NCBI GenBank assembly: GCA_035606235.1
Contig: DATNFU010000058.1
Span: 1 to 41,836, forward strand
Length of the DNA stretch: 41,836 nt
Source: 66-474 sp035606235
GTDB taxonomy: Bacteria; Pseudomonadota; Gammaproteobacteria; Xanthomonadales; Rhodanobacteraceae
Reading direction: 5' to 3'
Made by a program: the position numbers and the translations under genes. Shown in pieces: positions 11,106 to 21,559 of the stretch. Below the pieces are notes generated by a model. It did not search any database and had not been told where the DNA came from. It was given only the letters and a program-made list of their open reading frames with translations. Numbering within the stretch: the stretch's first letter is position 1; every line of letters begins with the position of its first letter.

Positions 11106-12179
11106 ATGAGCGCAACCAGTGCCAGTAATGCGATCAACGAATCAGGCGCAATGGCGCCGCGCCGCCGCCGCTTCGCCGGCAAAGTGGTCGTGATCACCGG
11201 TGCGTCGGCCGGCGTGGGTCGCGCCACCGCGCGCGCGTTCGCGCGGGAAGGCGCGCATGTGGCGCTGATCGCACGCGGCCAATCGGGGCTTGATGCCACC
11301 CTGCGCGAACTCGAACTGGGCGGCAGCCGCGCGCTTGCAATCGTTGCCGATGTCGCCGATGCGCAAGCGTTGGAGGACGCCGCCGAACGCGTCGAGCAGG
11401 AACTCGGGCCGATCGACATCTGGGTCAACAATGCGATGGTCACGGTGTTCGCGCCGGTGAACCAGATCGGCCCCGACGAATTCAAGCGCGTCACCGAAGT
11501 CACGTATCTGGGCGGCGTGTACGGCGCGATGGCCGCGCTGAAACGCATGCGCACGCGCAACCGCGGCACCATCGTGCAGGTCTCATCCGCGCTTGCGTAT
11601 CGCAGCATTCCGTTGCAGTCGGCCTACTGCGGCGCCAAGCACGCGCTGGCCGGTTTCGTGGATGCGTTGCGCTGCGAGCTGATTCACGAACGCAGCCGCA
11701 TCCACGTCACCGCGGTGCAGATGCCGGCGCTCAACACGCCGCAGTTTTCCTGGGCGCGCAACAAGCTGCCGCATCGTCCGCAACCGGTGCCGCCGATCTT
11801 CCAGCCGGAAGTGGCCGCCGAGGCGATCCTGTATGCGGCAAGCCACAAACGCCGCAACGTGCCGGTCGGCGCACCGACCTGGCTGGCCGAATGGGGCCAG
11901 CGTTTCGTTCCCGGATTGCTCGACAAATATCTGGGCCGCACGGCCTGGGGTGGGCAGCAGACGCCGGAACCCGACGACCATCAGCGCGCCGACAACCTGT
12001 TTTCGCCGGTGGAGGGCGACCCCGGCGCGCATGGCCGCTTCGACAAACGCGCGCGCGGATTCTCCTGGGCGCTGTGGGTGGAGGAGCATCGCCGTGCGCT
12101 GGCGCTTGGCGTGCTCGCGACAAGCGCGCTGGGAACAGGGTTGTGGTTCGGTGCGCGAAAGCGTACACACACACGCTGA
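11106..12179 (+). CDS. Short-chain dehydrogenase/reductase with C-terminal membrane anchor
   Basis: 357 residues. The Rossmann motif TGASAGVG (31-38), NNAM (NAG-type motif) and the catalytic YCGAK (Tyr174, Lys178) define a classical SDR that uses NAD(P)H. About 90 residues beyond the normal SDR core hold a Pro/Asp-rich linker, then VEEHRRALALGVLATSAL as a single membrane segment and a basic tail (ARKRTHTR), so the enzyme is probably tethered on the cytoplasmic side. The substrate is unknown. GAGGA lies shortly before the ATG. The frame stays open for 73 codons upstream, but that stretch is repeat-like intergenic sequence. It sits between the GMC cluster and the rhodopsin-transducer homologue, with the same orientation. 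Confidence 0.85.
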   Translation: MSATSASNAINESGAMAPRRRRFAGKVVVITGASAGVGRATARAFAREGAHVALIARGQSGLDATLRELELGGSRALAIVADVADAQALEDAAERVEQELGPIDIWVNNAMVTVFAPVNQIGPDEFKRVTEVTYLGGVYGAMAALKRMRTRNRGTIVQVSSALAYRSIPLQSAYCGAKHALAGFVDALRCELIHERSRIHVTAVQMPALNTPQFSWARNKLPHRPQPVPPIFQPEVAAEAILYAASHKRRNVPVGAPTWLAEWGQRFVPGLLDKYLGRTAWGGQQTPEPDDHQRADNLFSPVEGDPGAHGRFDKRARGFSWALWVEEHRRALALGVLATSALGTGLWFGARKRTHTR

Positions 12180-12189
12180 GTGCTCACCC

Positions 12190-12225
12190 GAATGTCGTCA
12201 TTCTCGCGCAAACGGAATGACCTCG
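12190..12225. repeat. Short inverted repeat between the SDR gene and the transducer-like gene
   Basis: GTCATTC (12197-12203) and GAATGAC (12215-12221) form a 7-base stem with an 11-base loop. It resembles the GTCATTCC...GGAATGAC type of dispersed palindrome seen again near 39,680. No T-run follows. Confidence 0.6.
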
Positions 12226-12269
12226 AAGTTTTTGCCCACTTCCCTCTTTCGCGCTTTCGAGGAATCACC

Positions 12270-12647
12270 ATGACCATCGGCAAGAAAATCTGGGCCATCG
12301 CGGAAGGCTATATCCCGCCCGCCAGCACGGACGGCGAAGATCGCCGGTTCCTGAGCCACGAGACTGCGTGCATGCTCAACCCGAACGACCGCGAGGCGCA
12401 CATCCGCATCACGCTGTATTTCTCCAACCGCGATCCGGTCGGCCCCTATACCGTGACGGTGCCGGCGCGACGCACCTACCACATGCGCTTCAACGATCTC
12501 ACCGACCCGGCGCCGGTGCCGCGCGACACCGACTACTCCAGCGTGTTCGAATCCGACTTGCCGATCGTGGTGCAGCACACCCGGCTGGATTCGCGGAAAA
12601 CGGCGCTGGCCCTGCTCAGCACCATTGCGTACTCGGATACGCAATAA
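12270..12647 (+). CDS. Sensory rhodopsin transducer homologue (ASRT family), orphan
   Basis: 125 residues, the usual length of the Anabaena sensory rhodopsin transducer family (DUF1362). Near-diagnostic stretches are WAIAEGYIPP, LSHETACMLNPND, YFSNRDPVGPYTVTVPARR, HMRFNDLTDPAPVPRDTDYS and PIVVQHTRLDSR. In Anabaena the tetrameric beta-sheet protein binds the cytoplasmic face of a photosensory rhodopsin and may bind DNA or carbohydrate; most family members occur without rhodopsin and have no assigned role. No rhodopsin gene is in this window. AGGA lies six bases before the ATG. The neighbourhood of sugar and glucan enzymes fits a carbohydrate-linked role, which is inference. Confidence 0.9.
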   Translation: MTIGKKIWAIAEGYIPPASTDGEDRRFLSHETACMLNPNDREAHIRITLYFSNRDPVGPYTVTVPARRTYHMRFNDLTDPAPVPRDTDYSSVFESDLPIVVQHTRLDSRKTALALLSTIAYSDTQ

Positions 12648-12748
12648 GCAGGAAGCAGGCGAAGCCCGTCTTCGCGAGACCGGCCTCAACATTCAGGCAA
12701 CATACCTGCGCGTAACATGGGCCGGATTGCAGCGAGTGAAGGGAAACA

Positions 12749-15700
12749 ATGGCTCGCAGGCCGGGTGCGCTGGCATGGATGGACAAGCTCCGCGGCACGC
12801 GCCCGACCCGGCGCGCGGCGGCGGATGGCGGGCGGGGTGCGACACAATTTCCGGGTGTTGGCGCGGTGGTTGACCTGGAAACCTGTGCGCGCGAGCTGGC
12901 CCAACGACAGCAAAGTTCTCCGCCGCGGCAATCGCTGCTGGACCTGAAGGGTGTGCTCCTGGAAGACGAGCGCAGGCTGCGCCGCGCCTTTGCCACCACG
13001 CGTCTGGCGGTCACCGAGCAACGCCGCATCGAACCTGCCGCGGAATGGCTGCTCGACAATTTCTATCTGGTGCGCACGCAATTGCGCGAACTGGCGGCGA
13101 ATCTGCCAATGCGCGAATTGCGCAAATTGCCGCGTGTCCTGGACGAAGGCACCAGCGTACCGCGCATGCTTGCCATCGCACGCGCATGCGTGGCGCACCT
13201 GGACGGCCGCATCGAACCCGAACAGGCGCGCCGCTTTCTCGCGGCCTTCCAGGAACAGACCACGCTGCGGATGGCCGAACTGTGGGCCTGGCCGAATCTG
13301 CTGAGAATGGCGCTGATCGAGCGCATCGCCGACGGCGCGCGCACGATCGCGCGGCGGCTGGAGGAATATGCGCGCGCCGAATACTGGGCGACTTACCTGA
13401 TCGAAATGGCCGGCAAGGATGCGCCCGGCATGCTGATGTACGTGGCCGACATGGCGCGACTGGTGCCCGCGGTGACACCGGCGTGGACGGCGGAGTTTTA
13501 TCGCCTGCTGGAAGGCAAGCACCCTTCGCTGGCGCTGGCGCTTACCTGGGCCGAGCAGCAGTTGCACCAGCGCGGCGTCAGCGTCGCCGACGTGATCGAC
13601 GAGGAGAGCCGCGCGCAGGCCGCCGATCAGGTTTCCATCGCCAACTGCATCAACAGTCTCCGATTGGTCGCGCGGCACAACTGGTCGGATGTGATCGAGG
13701 CGGTGAGCGCGGTGGATCGCATCCTCACCGGCGATCCCACGCAAACTTACGCGCGCATGGATTTCACCACCCGCGGCATGTATCGCCGCGCGGTGGAATT
13801 GCTGGCGCGGCGCGGCCACCTGCGCGAAAGCGAGGTCGCGCAACGTGCAGTGGATCTCGCTCGCGAAGCGCACAACCCGGCCGGCGACCCGCGCGTGCAG
13901 CATGTGGGTTATTACCTGATCGGGCGTGGGCGCGCGGCCTTCGAAAAGCGCTTGAACGCCACGCCGCCTCCGGAAGCGCGCGTGGTCACCGTCCTGCGCC
14001 GGTGGCCGGCGGCATTTTTCTTCGGCGCGCTGGCGCTGTCGACCGCGGCGATCACCTTCGGCATCGCACACAACACCTTGCATGGCTTGCCGCTGCCGCT
14101 GGATCTGACTCTGCTGGTGGCGCTGTTCGTCGCGGCCAGTCATCCGGCCGTGGCGTTGGTCAACTGGGCGGTAAGCATGCTGGTACCGCCGGATCTGCTG
14201 CCTCGCTTGTCTTTCAGCGGAGGCATCCCGGATGACTGCCGCACGCTCATCGTGGTGCCGTGGCTGCTGGGCAGCGAGGGAAGCCTGGCCGAACAACTTG
14301 AATCGCTGGAAATCCGGTATCTCGGCAATCGCGATCCCAACCTGCATTTCGCGCTGCTCACCGATTTTCCCGACGCGCCGCAGCGCGAGATGCCGCAGGA
14401 CGCCGCGCTGCTGGCCGCCGCGATCGCAGGCGTGGAGCGCTTGAACGAAAAGTATCCGCTGCACGGCAGCACGCGATTCCATCTGTTCCATCGCCCGCGC
14501 GAGTGGAATGCGCGCGAACGCGCCTGGATGGGTTTCGAGCGCAAGCGCGGCAAGCTTGGCGAATTGAATCGCGTGCTGCGCGGCGCGGATCCGGATCGCT
14601 TCAGCACGATCGTCGGCGATCTCGAAGCATTGCAGGGCGCGCGTTACGTGATCACGCTGGACGCCGACACCATGCTGCCGCCGCAGGCGGCGCGACGGTT
14701 GATCGAAACCATGGCGCACCCGCTGAACCGGCCATGGTTCAGCAAAGGCTCGCGGCGCGTGATTGCCGGCTACGGCATCCTGCAGCCGCGGGTGTCGGTG
14801 AGCAGCACGCCCGGCCGTGCCAGCCGCTTCTCGCGATTGTTCGCCGACGATACCGGCCTGGACCCCTACACGCGCGCGATTTCGGACGTGTACCAGGATC
14901 TGTTCGGCGAGGCCTCGTTCGTCGGCAAGGGCATTTACGACATCGACGCGTTCTCGCGATCGGTCGGCACGCGCTTCCCGAATGACCTGATCCTCTCGCA
15001 CGACCTGCTGGAAGGCTCCTACGCGCGCACCGGCCTGGTCAGCGATGTCGAACTGATCGAGCATCAACCCAACCGCTACAGCGTGGAAGCGCGCCGCCGG
15101 CACCGCTGGACCCGCGGCGACTGGCAGATCGTGCAGTGGCTGCTGCCGATCGTGCCGGGCCCGCGCCGGCGCGGCCTGCGCAACATGCTTAAAGGCCATC
15201 ACCGCTGGAAGATTCTGGACAATCTGCGCCGCGGTCTGGTGCCGATCGCGATGCTGGTGCTGTTGCTGCGCGGCTGGACGCTGGCGCCGCAGCCGGTGTA
15301 CTGGACGGCGGTGGTGATCGCGTTTCTGCTGGGGCCGCCGCTGTTCATCGCGCTCGCGCAGATGACGCGCAATCTCGTGCACCGCGCACATCCGCACCAC
15401 TGGCGCGCCGGTCTGCGCGGCGCCTACGAGCAACTGCTGCGCATCGGCTTCGCGATCGCGGTGATTCCGTTCGAGGCGTTCCTCAATTTCGACGCGATCC
15501 TGCGCAGCGCCGGGCGACTGCTGTTCACGCGCAGGCGGCTGCTGGAATGGACCACCATGGAAAGCGCCACGCACGTGGACGCCTCCGGTTTGCTGGAATT
15601 CGCGCGCTTGATGTGGGTGGCGCCGGCATGCGCGGCGGTCAGTACGCTGGTGTTGTGGGCACACGCGCCGGATGCGCTGGTCTCCGCCGCGCCGCTGCTG

Positions 15701-18700
15701 ATCCTGTGGTTTTTCGCGCCGGCAATCGCGGCCGCTTTGAGTCACGTACCGCAGACGCGCGGACACGCGCTGGACGCGCATGAGCTGCGTTTCCTGGGTG
15801 GCGTGGCGCGCCGCACGTGGCACTGGTTCGAGGTCTTCGTCAACGCCGAGGAGCATTGGCTGCCGCCGGACAATTATCAGGAATATCCGATCGCCCAGAT
15901 CGCGCACCGCACCTCGCCAACCAATATCGGGATGGCCCTGCTCGCCAACCTGAGCGCGCATGATTTCGGTTATCTCGGCGCGGGCGAATTGCTGGCGCGC
16001 ACGCGCGCGACGCTGGCGACGCTTGAGCAACTGCCGCGTCATCGCGGACACTTCTACAACTGGTACGACACGCGATCGCTGGCGGTGCTGCCGCCGCATT
16101 ACGTCTCCACCGTCGACAGCGGCAACCTGATGGGCTGCCTGGCGGTACTGGCGAATGCGCTGGAACATTTGGAAGAGCAACCGCTGATCCCGCGCGCGCT
16201 GGCGCAGGGCCTGGGCGACGCCGCGCAGGTGGTCGCCGATTACGTGCGCGCCGGAGTGATCGGCGAACCGAACGCGATGCTGGCGCTGACCGCCACGCTG
16301 GCGGCGCTGGACACGCTGATCGAGCATGCGCGCGACAACAGCGATGGGCTGCCGGTGCTGCACGGCCTGCTGGCGCGCATCGATCTGGAGGCAGCCAAGC
16401 TGGAACAGGTCGCCGCGCCGCTGACGCAACTGGAGGAGTTGCGGGAATGGATCGCCACGCTGCGCGCGCAGTGCGCACGGGTGGTGGCGGAGCTGGATGA
16501 TCTGGCGCCGTGGCTGGCGCTCGGGGATTCCGGCAGCGACGACGAGCGCGTCCGCACGCTGCTGCGCGAGCTGGAGGGCAATCCCTCGCAACGTCGTGCG
16601 CTGGCGATCGCCGGCGAAGTGATGGCGCGATTGCGGGCGGCCGACAACGACTACGCGCGCGACAAATCCTGCGTGGATTTGTGCATCGCGCTGGAGGAAA
16701 TGCGCTCGACCCTGCATGCGCGACACGCGCATGGTTGCGAACTGGCCGCGCGCTGCCGCGCGCTCGCGGAAATGGATCTCACGTTCTTGTGGGATCCGGC
16801 GCTGCAGCAATTCGCGATCGGCTACGACGCCGAACACGACCGACGCGACGCCGGCCGCTACGACCTGCTGGCCTCGGAGGCGCGGCTGGCAAGTTACATT
16901 GCGATCGCGCAGAACCAGGTGCCGCCCTCGCACTGGTTCGCGCTCGGGCGTCTGCTCACGCTTGCAGACCGGCGTCCCGCGCTGGTGTCGTGGAGCGGCT
17001 CGATGTTCGAGTACCTGATGCCGCAATTGCTGATGCCGGGCTTTACGGACAGCTTGCTGGATGCAAGCTGCCGTGCCGCAGTTGCCGCGCAGATCGGCTA
17101 CGGCGTGCGTCAGGAAGCACCATGGGGCATTTCCGAATCGGCCTACAACGCCACCGACGCCCAGCTCAATTATCAATATCGCGCGTTTGGCGTGCCTGGG
17201 CTTGGCTTGAAGCAGGGTTTGAGCGATGACCTGGTGATCGCGCCTTACGCCAGCGTGATGGCGGTGATGCTGGAACCCGAAGCCGCGGTGCGTAACCTGC
17301 TCGCCTTGCAGGCGCTGGGCGCGTTGACCCGCTACGGCTTTTACGAAGCGCTGGATTACACCGAGGGCCGCGTCGCGCCGGAGCAATCGTTCGCGATGGT
17401 GCGCTCGTTCATGGTGCATCACCACGGCATGAGTTTTCTCGCGTTGTCTTCGTTCCTGCACGACGCACCGATGCAGAAGCGCTTCATGCGCGAACCCATG
17501 TTTCGCGCCTATGAGTTGTTGTTGCGCGAGAAAATCCCGGCCGTGACGCCGGTGCGCACCGGCGCGCTGGAAGGCGAGCCCGTGCAATCGGCGCGAGCCA
17601 GTGCGCGCCCGGTGGCGGCTGCATTTACCCACATGGACACCGCGATTCCACGCGTGCACCTGCTGTCGAACGGCCGCTACCATGTGCTGTTGACCCAGAC
17701 CGGCGCGGGCTACAGCGCCTGGCGCGATGTTCTTCTGACCCGCTGGTCGGGTGATGCCACCTGCGATGCCGACGGCCAGTTTTGCTATCTGCGCGATGTC
17801 GAATCCGGCAGAGTCTGGTCCAGCACCTATCAGCCCTGCGCAAGCGAAGGGGTCGAATTCTCTGCCACGTTCTCGCAGGCGCGCGCGGAGTTCCGGCGCG
17901 TGGATCACGGCATCGAATGCGAGACGCGGGTTGCGGTGTCGGCCGAGGACGACGTGGAACTGCGCCGCGTGCGCCTGACCAACCGCTCGTCCAAGCCGCG
18001 CACGCTGGACATCACCAGCTACGGCGAGCTTGCGCTCAACACGCGCGACGCCGATGCCGCGCACCCGGCTTTCAGCAAACTGTTTGTGCAGACCGAACTC
18101 GCGCCGGAGCTGGACGCGCTGCTGGCGTCACGGCGCCCACGCGGCAACGACGAACAGCACCCGTGGCTGCTGCACCAGATGAACGTGCGCGGCGCAAGCC
18201 TCGGCGTGACCGGATTCGAAACCGATCGCGCACGTTTTCTCGGTCGCCTGCGCCAGGCTTCGCATCCGCTCGCGCTGCAATCCGACGAGCCGCTCGGCAA
18301 CAGCGCCGGCGCGGTGCTGGACCCATGCCTGGGCATCCGCCGGCGCGTGCAGATCGCGCCCGGGCGCAGCATCAGCGTGGATCTGGTCACCGGCGTGGCC
18401 GCAACGCGCGAGGCGGCGCTGATGCTGGCCACCAAATATCGCGAGCGGCACCTGCACGAGCGCGTGTTCGAACTGGCCTGGACCCACGAACAAGTGGTGA
18501 TGCAGCAATTGAACGTCAGCGCGCGCGATGCGCAGTTGTACGAACGCATCGCCGCGCGCCTGCTGTATGCGGCGGATGCGCCACGCGCGGGCGCGCCGAT
18601 CGGGTTGCCCAGCCAGTCGGCGCTGTGGAAACACGGCATTTCCGGCGACCTGCCGATCGTGCTGGTGCGGATCGCCAACGCATCGCAGCTGGACCTGGTG

Positions 18701-21556
18701 CGGCAGTTGATCAAGGCCCACGGCTGGTGGCAGTCGCGCGGCCTGCACGCCGATCTCCTGATCTGGAACGAGGAGTTGTCCGGTTATCGGCAGGAATTGC
18801 AGGATCACATTCTCTATCTGATCGCCTCCAGCAGCGAAGCGCGCAACGGCGATGGCTCCGGCCGCATGGTCGCTTGGCGGATCGAGCACCTTTCCGCGGA
18901 AGACCGCGCGCTAATGCTGGCGGTGGCGCGCTGCGTGTACAGCGGCAACGAGGGAAGGTTGCGCGATCAGGTCGCGCGCGCGGCCTCCGAAACCGAGAGC
19001 GTCCGACCGCCGTTGTTGCCGCCGCGCAAGCCGCATGTCGGCACCACCGTACTGCAGCCGCCCGATGAGCTGCATGGCTTCAACGGCCTGGGCGGCCATT
19101 CCGCCGACGGTCGCGAGTACCTGATCTGGCTGCCGGCGGACACGGCGACGCCCGCACCGTGGTGCAACGTGCTGGCGAACGAATGCTTCGGCAGCGTGGT
19201 CAGTGAATCCGGCGGCGCCTACAGTTTTGCCGGCAATGCGCACGAATTCCGGCTGACGCCCTGGCGCAACGATCCGCTGAGCGATGCCTCCGGCGAGGCG
19301 ATCTGGTTGCGCGATGAGGAAACCGGCGAGTTCTGGTCGCCGACGCCCGCGCCGACGCGCAGCGGCGATCCATATTTGATCGCGCACGGCTTCGGCTACA
19401 CGCGTTATCAACATGCGCACTCGGATATCACGAGCGAACTGAACGTGTTCGTCGCGCGCGAGGCACCGGTGAAACTCAGCCTGCTGAAATTGCGCAACGC
19501 CGGCAGCCGCGCGCGGCGCATTTCCATCACCGGCTACGTTGAATGGGTGCTGGGCGAGCAGCGCGCCCACAGTGCGCCGCAGGTGCACACGCGCGTGGAT
19601 CCGCTTTCGGGTGCGCTGCTGGCGAGCAATTTCTACAACGACGTATTCGCGCATCGCATCGCCTTCCACGCCTTGTGCACGCAACCTTTGCAGCGCAGCG
19701 GCGATCGGCGCGCCTTCATCGGGCGCAACCGCGGCTTGTCCGCGCCGCTTGGCATGCTGGCGCAGCAACTGGAAGGTGGCCTCGGCGCGGGGCTGGACCC
19801 GTGTTCGGCGCAACGAGCGAGTTTTGAATTGCAGCCGGATGAGGAACTTGAAATCGTGTTCGCGCTGGGCGCGGGCAACGAGCTGGAGGAGGTGCGCGCG
19901 ATCCTGCGCGAGCTCGGAAACGCGCGTGCCGCGCGCGCGGAACTGCAACGCGTACGCGATCAGTGGCGCCAGCAGCTCGACCAGCTGATCGTGCGAACGC
20001 CCGACCCGCACACCGACCTGCTCGCCAACGGCTGGCTGCTGTATCAGGTGCTGGCCGCGCGCATGCTGGCGCGCAGCGGCTATTACCAATCGGGCGGCGC
20101 GTGGGGTTTCCGCGATCAGCTGCAGGACGCCATGGCGTTGTTGCACACGCGTCCGGACCTTGCCCGGGCGCAACTGCTGCGTTGCGCAGGACGCCAGTTC
20201 CCCGAAGGCGATGTACAGCACTGGTGGCATCCGCCCTCGGGACGCGGCGTGCGCACCCGCATCAGCGACGACTATCTGTGGCTGCCGTGGACGGCCGCGC
20301 AATACATCGAAACCACCGCCGACACCCAGGTGCTGGACGAATCGATGCCATTCATCGAAGGCCGGCCATTGGCCGAAGACGAGGAGTCCTGTTACGACGT
20401 GGCGCAGATGTCGCCGGAATCGGCCAGCCTCTACGACCATTGCGCGCGCGCGCTCAACCACGGCTTGCGCTTCGGCGCGCACGGCCTGCCGCTAATCGGC
20501 AGCGGCGACTGGAACGACGGCATGAACCGCATCGGCCAGCACGGTCGCGGCGAGAGCGTATGGCTGGCGTTCTTCCTCTATGACGTGCTGATGCGCTTCA
20601 GCACGCTGGCGCTGGCGCGCGACGATGCGGTAAACGCGAACGCCTGGCGCGAAGCGGCACAGGGGCTGCAGCGCGCGATCGAACAGCACGGCTGGGATGG
20701 CGCGTGGTATCGGCGCGCCTATTTCGACGACGGCACCCCGCTCGGTTCCGTTTCCAACGACGAGTGCCGGGTGGATTCGCTGCCGCAAAGCTGGGCGGTG
20801 CTGTCGAATGCCGCGGAGCCCGCGCGTGCGGCGCTCGCGCTGGACGCGGCGTGCGCCAAGCTGGTCCGCGAGGAGCTCGGTCTCGTGCAGTTGTTCGATC
20901 CGCCGTTCGATCGATCGCCACTCGATCCGGGTTACATCAAGGGCTACGTGCCTGGCGTGCGCGAGAACGGCGGCCAGTACACGCATGGCGCGGTGTGGCT
21001 GGCGATGGCGCTTGCCAGGCAGGGCCGCGTGAAGGACGCATGGCGGATCGCGCGCCTGCTCAACCCGCTGAACCATGCCGGCACGCCCGAGCAGGTCGCC
21101 CGCTATCAAGTGGAACCCTACGTGCTTGCCGCGGACGTCTATATGGCCAAAGGCCATGCCGGGCGCGGCGGCTGGACCTGGTACACCGGTTCGGCCGGAT
21201 GGATGTATCGGCTGCTGATTGAATCCCTGTTGGGCGTGCAGCGGCGCGGGGCGCATTTGCACTTTGCGCCGTGCGTGCCGGACGACTGGCAGAACTGGGA
21301 ACTGGATTACCGCTACGGCAAAGCACACTATCGCATGATGTTCGAGCGCGTCGCCGCCGGCAGCATGGTTGCGCAGGTGCTATGTGACGGCACGCCGCGA
21401 GCGGACGGGATCGTTGCGTTGCGCGATGATGGACGCGAGCACCTGATCGAGGTGCGGGTCGGCCGCGTTGCCGAAATGGAGTCAGATTCACTTTCGCCAC
21501 GGCGAAGCGATTCCTATGCAAACATCAAAGCCGAAAACGAACCTGACCGCTTTTGA
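12749..21556 (+). CDS. ndvB: Cyclic beta-1,2-glucan synthase-like protein (GT84-GH94, NdvB type)
   Basis: 2935 residues, close to the roughly 2800-2900 of rhizobial NdvB. Order: an N-terminal helical region with membrane helices at about 411-485; a glycosyltransferase domain with LDADTMLP (about 636) and RHRWTRGDWQ; membrane helices at about 824-872, 895-918 and 950-1000; a glycoamylase-like domain (about 1050-1577; YVSTVDSGNLMG, APWGISESAYN, VRSFMVHHHGMS); and two GH94-type parts, the second with GSGDWNDGMNRIG (about 2584) carrying the general acid Asp and ENGGQYTHGAVW. In Sinorhizobium and Brucella such proteins polymerise glucose from UDP-glucose at the inner membrane and use the GH94 domain to control length. 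GAAGGG lies five bases before the ATG. A GH144-like gene follows 3 bases after the stop. Confidence 0.88.
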   Translation: MARRPGALAWMDKLRGTRPTRRAAADGGRGATQFPGVGAVVDLETCARELAQRQQSSPPRQSLLDLKGVLLEDERRLRRAFATTRLAVTEQRRIEPAAEWLLDNFYLVRTQLRELAANLPMRELRKLPRVLDEGTSVPRMLAIARACVAHLDGRIEPEQARRFLAAFQEQTTLRMAELWAWPNLLRMALIERIADGARTIARRLEEYARAEYWATYLIEMAGKDAPGMLMYVADMARLVPAVTPAWTAEFYRLLEGKHPSLALALTWAEQQLHQRGVSVADVIDEESRAQAADQVSIANCINSLRLVARHNWSDVIEAVSAVDRILTGDPTQTYARMDFTTRGMYRRAVELLARRGHLRESEVAQRAVDLAREAHNPAGDPRVQHVGYYLIGRGRAAFEKRLNATPPPEARVVTVLRRWPAAFFFGALALSTAAITFGIAHNTLHGLPLPLDLTLLVALFVAASHPAVALVNWAVSMLVPPDLLPRLSFSGGIPDDCRTLIVVPWLLGSEGSLAEQLESLEIRYLGNRDPNLHFALLTDFPDAPQREMPQDAALLAAAIAGVERLNEKYPLHGSTRFHLFHRPREWNARERAWMGFERKRGKLGELNRVLRGADPDRFSTIVGDLEALQGARYVITLDADTMLPPQAARRLIETMAHPLNRPWFSKGSRRVIAGYGILQPRVSVSSTPGRASRFSRLFADDTGLDPYTRAISDVYQDLFGEASFVGKGIYDIDAFSRSVGTRFPNDLILSHDLLEGSYARTGLVSDVELIEHQPNRYSVEARRRHRWTRGDWQIVQWLLPIVPGPRRRGLRNMLKGHHRWKILDNLRRGLVPIAMLVLLLRGWTLAPQPVYWTAVVIAFLLGPPLFIALAQMTRNLVHRAHPHHWRAGLRGAYEQLLRIGFAIAVIPFEAFLNFDAILRSAGRLLFTRRRLLEWTTMESATHVDASGLLEFARLMWVAPACAAVSTLVLWAHAPDALVSAAPLLILWFFAPAIAAALSHVPQTRGHALDAHELRFLGGVARRTWHWFEVFVNAEEHWLPPDNYQEYPIAQIAHRTSPTNIGMALLANLSAHDFGYLGAGELLARTRATLATLEQLPRHRGHFYNWYDTRSLAVLPPHYVSTVDSGNLMGCLAVLANALEHLEEQPLIPRALAQGLGDAAQVVADYVRAGVIGEPNAMLALTATLAALDTLIEHARDNSDGLPVLHGLLARIDLEAAKLEQVAAPLTQLEELREWIATLRAQCARVVAELDDLAPWLALGDSGSDDERVRTLLRELEGNPSQRRALAIAGEVMARLRAADNDYARDKSCVDLCIALEEMRSTLHARHAHGCELAARCRALAEMDLTFLWDPALQQFAIGYDAEHDRRDAGRYDLLASEARLASYIAIAQNQVPPSHWFALGRLLTLADRRPALVSWSGSMFEYLMPQLLMPGFTDSLLDASCRAAVAAQIGYGVRQEAPWGISESAYNATDAQLNYQYRAFGVPGLGLKQGLSDDLVIAPYASVMAVMLEPEAAVRNLLALQALGALTRYGFYEALDYTEGRVAPEQSFAMVRSFMVHHHGMSFLALSSFLHDAPMQKRFMREPMFRAYELLLREKIPAVTPVRTGALEGEPVQSARASARPVAAAFTHMDTAIPRVHLLSNGRYHVLLTQTGAGYSAWRDVLLTRWSGDATCDADGQFCYLRDVESGRVWSSTYQPCASEGVEFSATFSQARAEFRRVDHGIECETRVAVSAEDDVELRRVRLTNRSSKPRTLDITSYGELALNTRDADAAHPAFSKLFVQTELAPELDALLASRRPRGNDEQHPWLLHQMNVRGASLGVTGFETDRARFLGRLRQASHPLALQSDEPLGNSAGAVLDPCLGIRRRVQIAPGRSISVDLVTGVAATREAALMLATKYRERHLHERVFELAWTHEQVVMQQLNVSARDAQLYERIAARLLYAADAPRAGAPIGLPSQSALWKHGISGDLPIVLVRIANASQLDLVRQLIKAHGWWQSRGLHADLLIWNEELSGYRQELQDHILYLIASSSEARNGDGSGRMVAWRIEHLSAEDRALMLAVARCVYSGNEGRLRDQVARAASETESVRPPLLPPRKPHVGTTVLQPPDELHGFNGLGGHSADGREYLIWLPADTATPAPWCNVLANECFGSVVSESGGAYSFAGNAHEFRLTPWRNDPLSDASGEAIWLRDEETGEFWSPTPAPTRSGDPYLIAHGFGYTRYQHAHSDITSELNVFVAREAPVKLSLLKLRNAGSRARRISITGYVEWVLGEQRAHSAPQVHTRVDPLSGALLASNFYNDVFAHRIAFHALCTQPLQRSGDRRAFIGRNRGLSAPLGMLAQQLEGGLGAGLDPCSAQRASFELQPDEELEIVFALGAGNELEEVRAILRELGNARAARAELQRVRDQWRQQLDQLIVRTPDPHTDLLANGWLLYQVLAARMLARSGYYQSGGAWGFRDQLQDAMALLHTRPDLARAQLLRCAGRQFPEGDVQHWWHPPSGRGVRTRISDDYLWLPWTAAQYIETTADTQVLDESMPFIEGRPLAEDEESCYDVAQMSPESASLYDHCARALNHGLRFGAHGLPLIGSGDWNDGMNRIGQHGRGESVWLAFFLYDVLMRFSTLALARDDAVNANAWREAAQGLQRAIEQHGWDGAWYRRAYFDDGTPLGSVSNDECRVDSLPQSWAVLSNAAEPARAALALDAACAKLVREELGLVQLFDPPFDRSPLDPGYIKGYVPGVRENGGQYTHGAVWLAMALARQGRVKDAWRIARLLNPLNHAGTPEQVARYQVEPYVLAADVYMAKGHAGRGGWTWYTGSAGWMYRLLIESLLGVQRRGAHLHFAPCVPDDWQNWELDYRYGKAHYRMMFERVAAGSMVAQVLCDGTPRADGIVALRDDGREHLIEVRVGRVAEMESDSLSPRRSDSYANIKAENEPDRF

Positions 21557-21559
21557 ACC

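Noticed and set aside
12686..18064. Very long open frame (1792 codons) on the minus strand
   Set aside because: It lies wholly opposite the glucan synthase gene and has the His/Arg/Gln-rich composition expected from reading a high-GC gene backwards; no family motif is seen.
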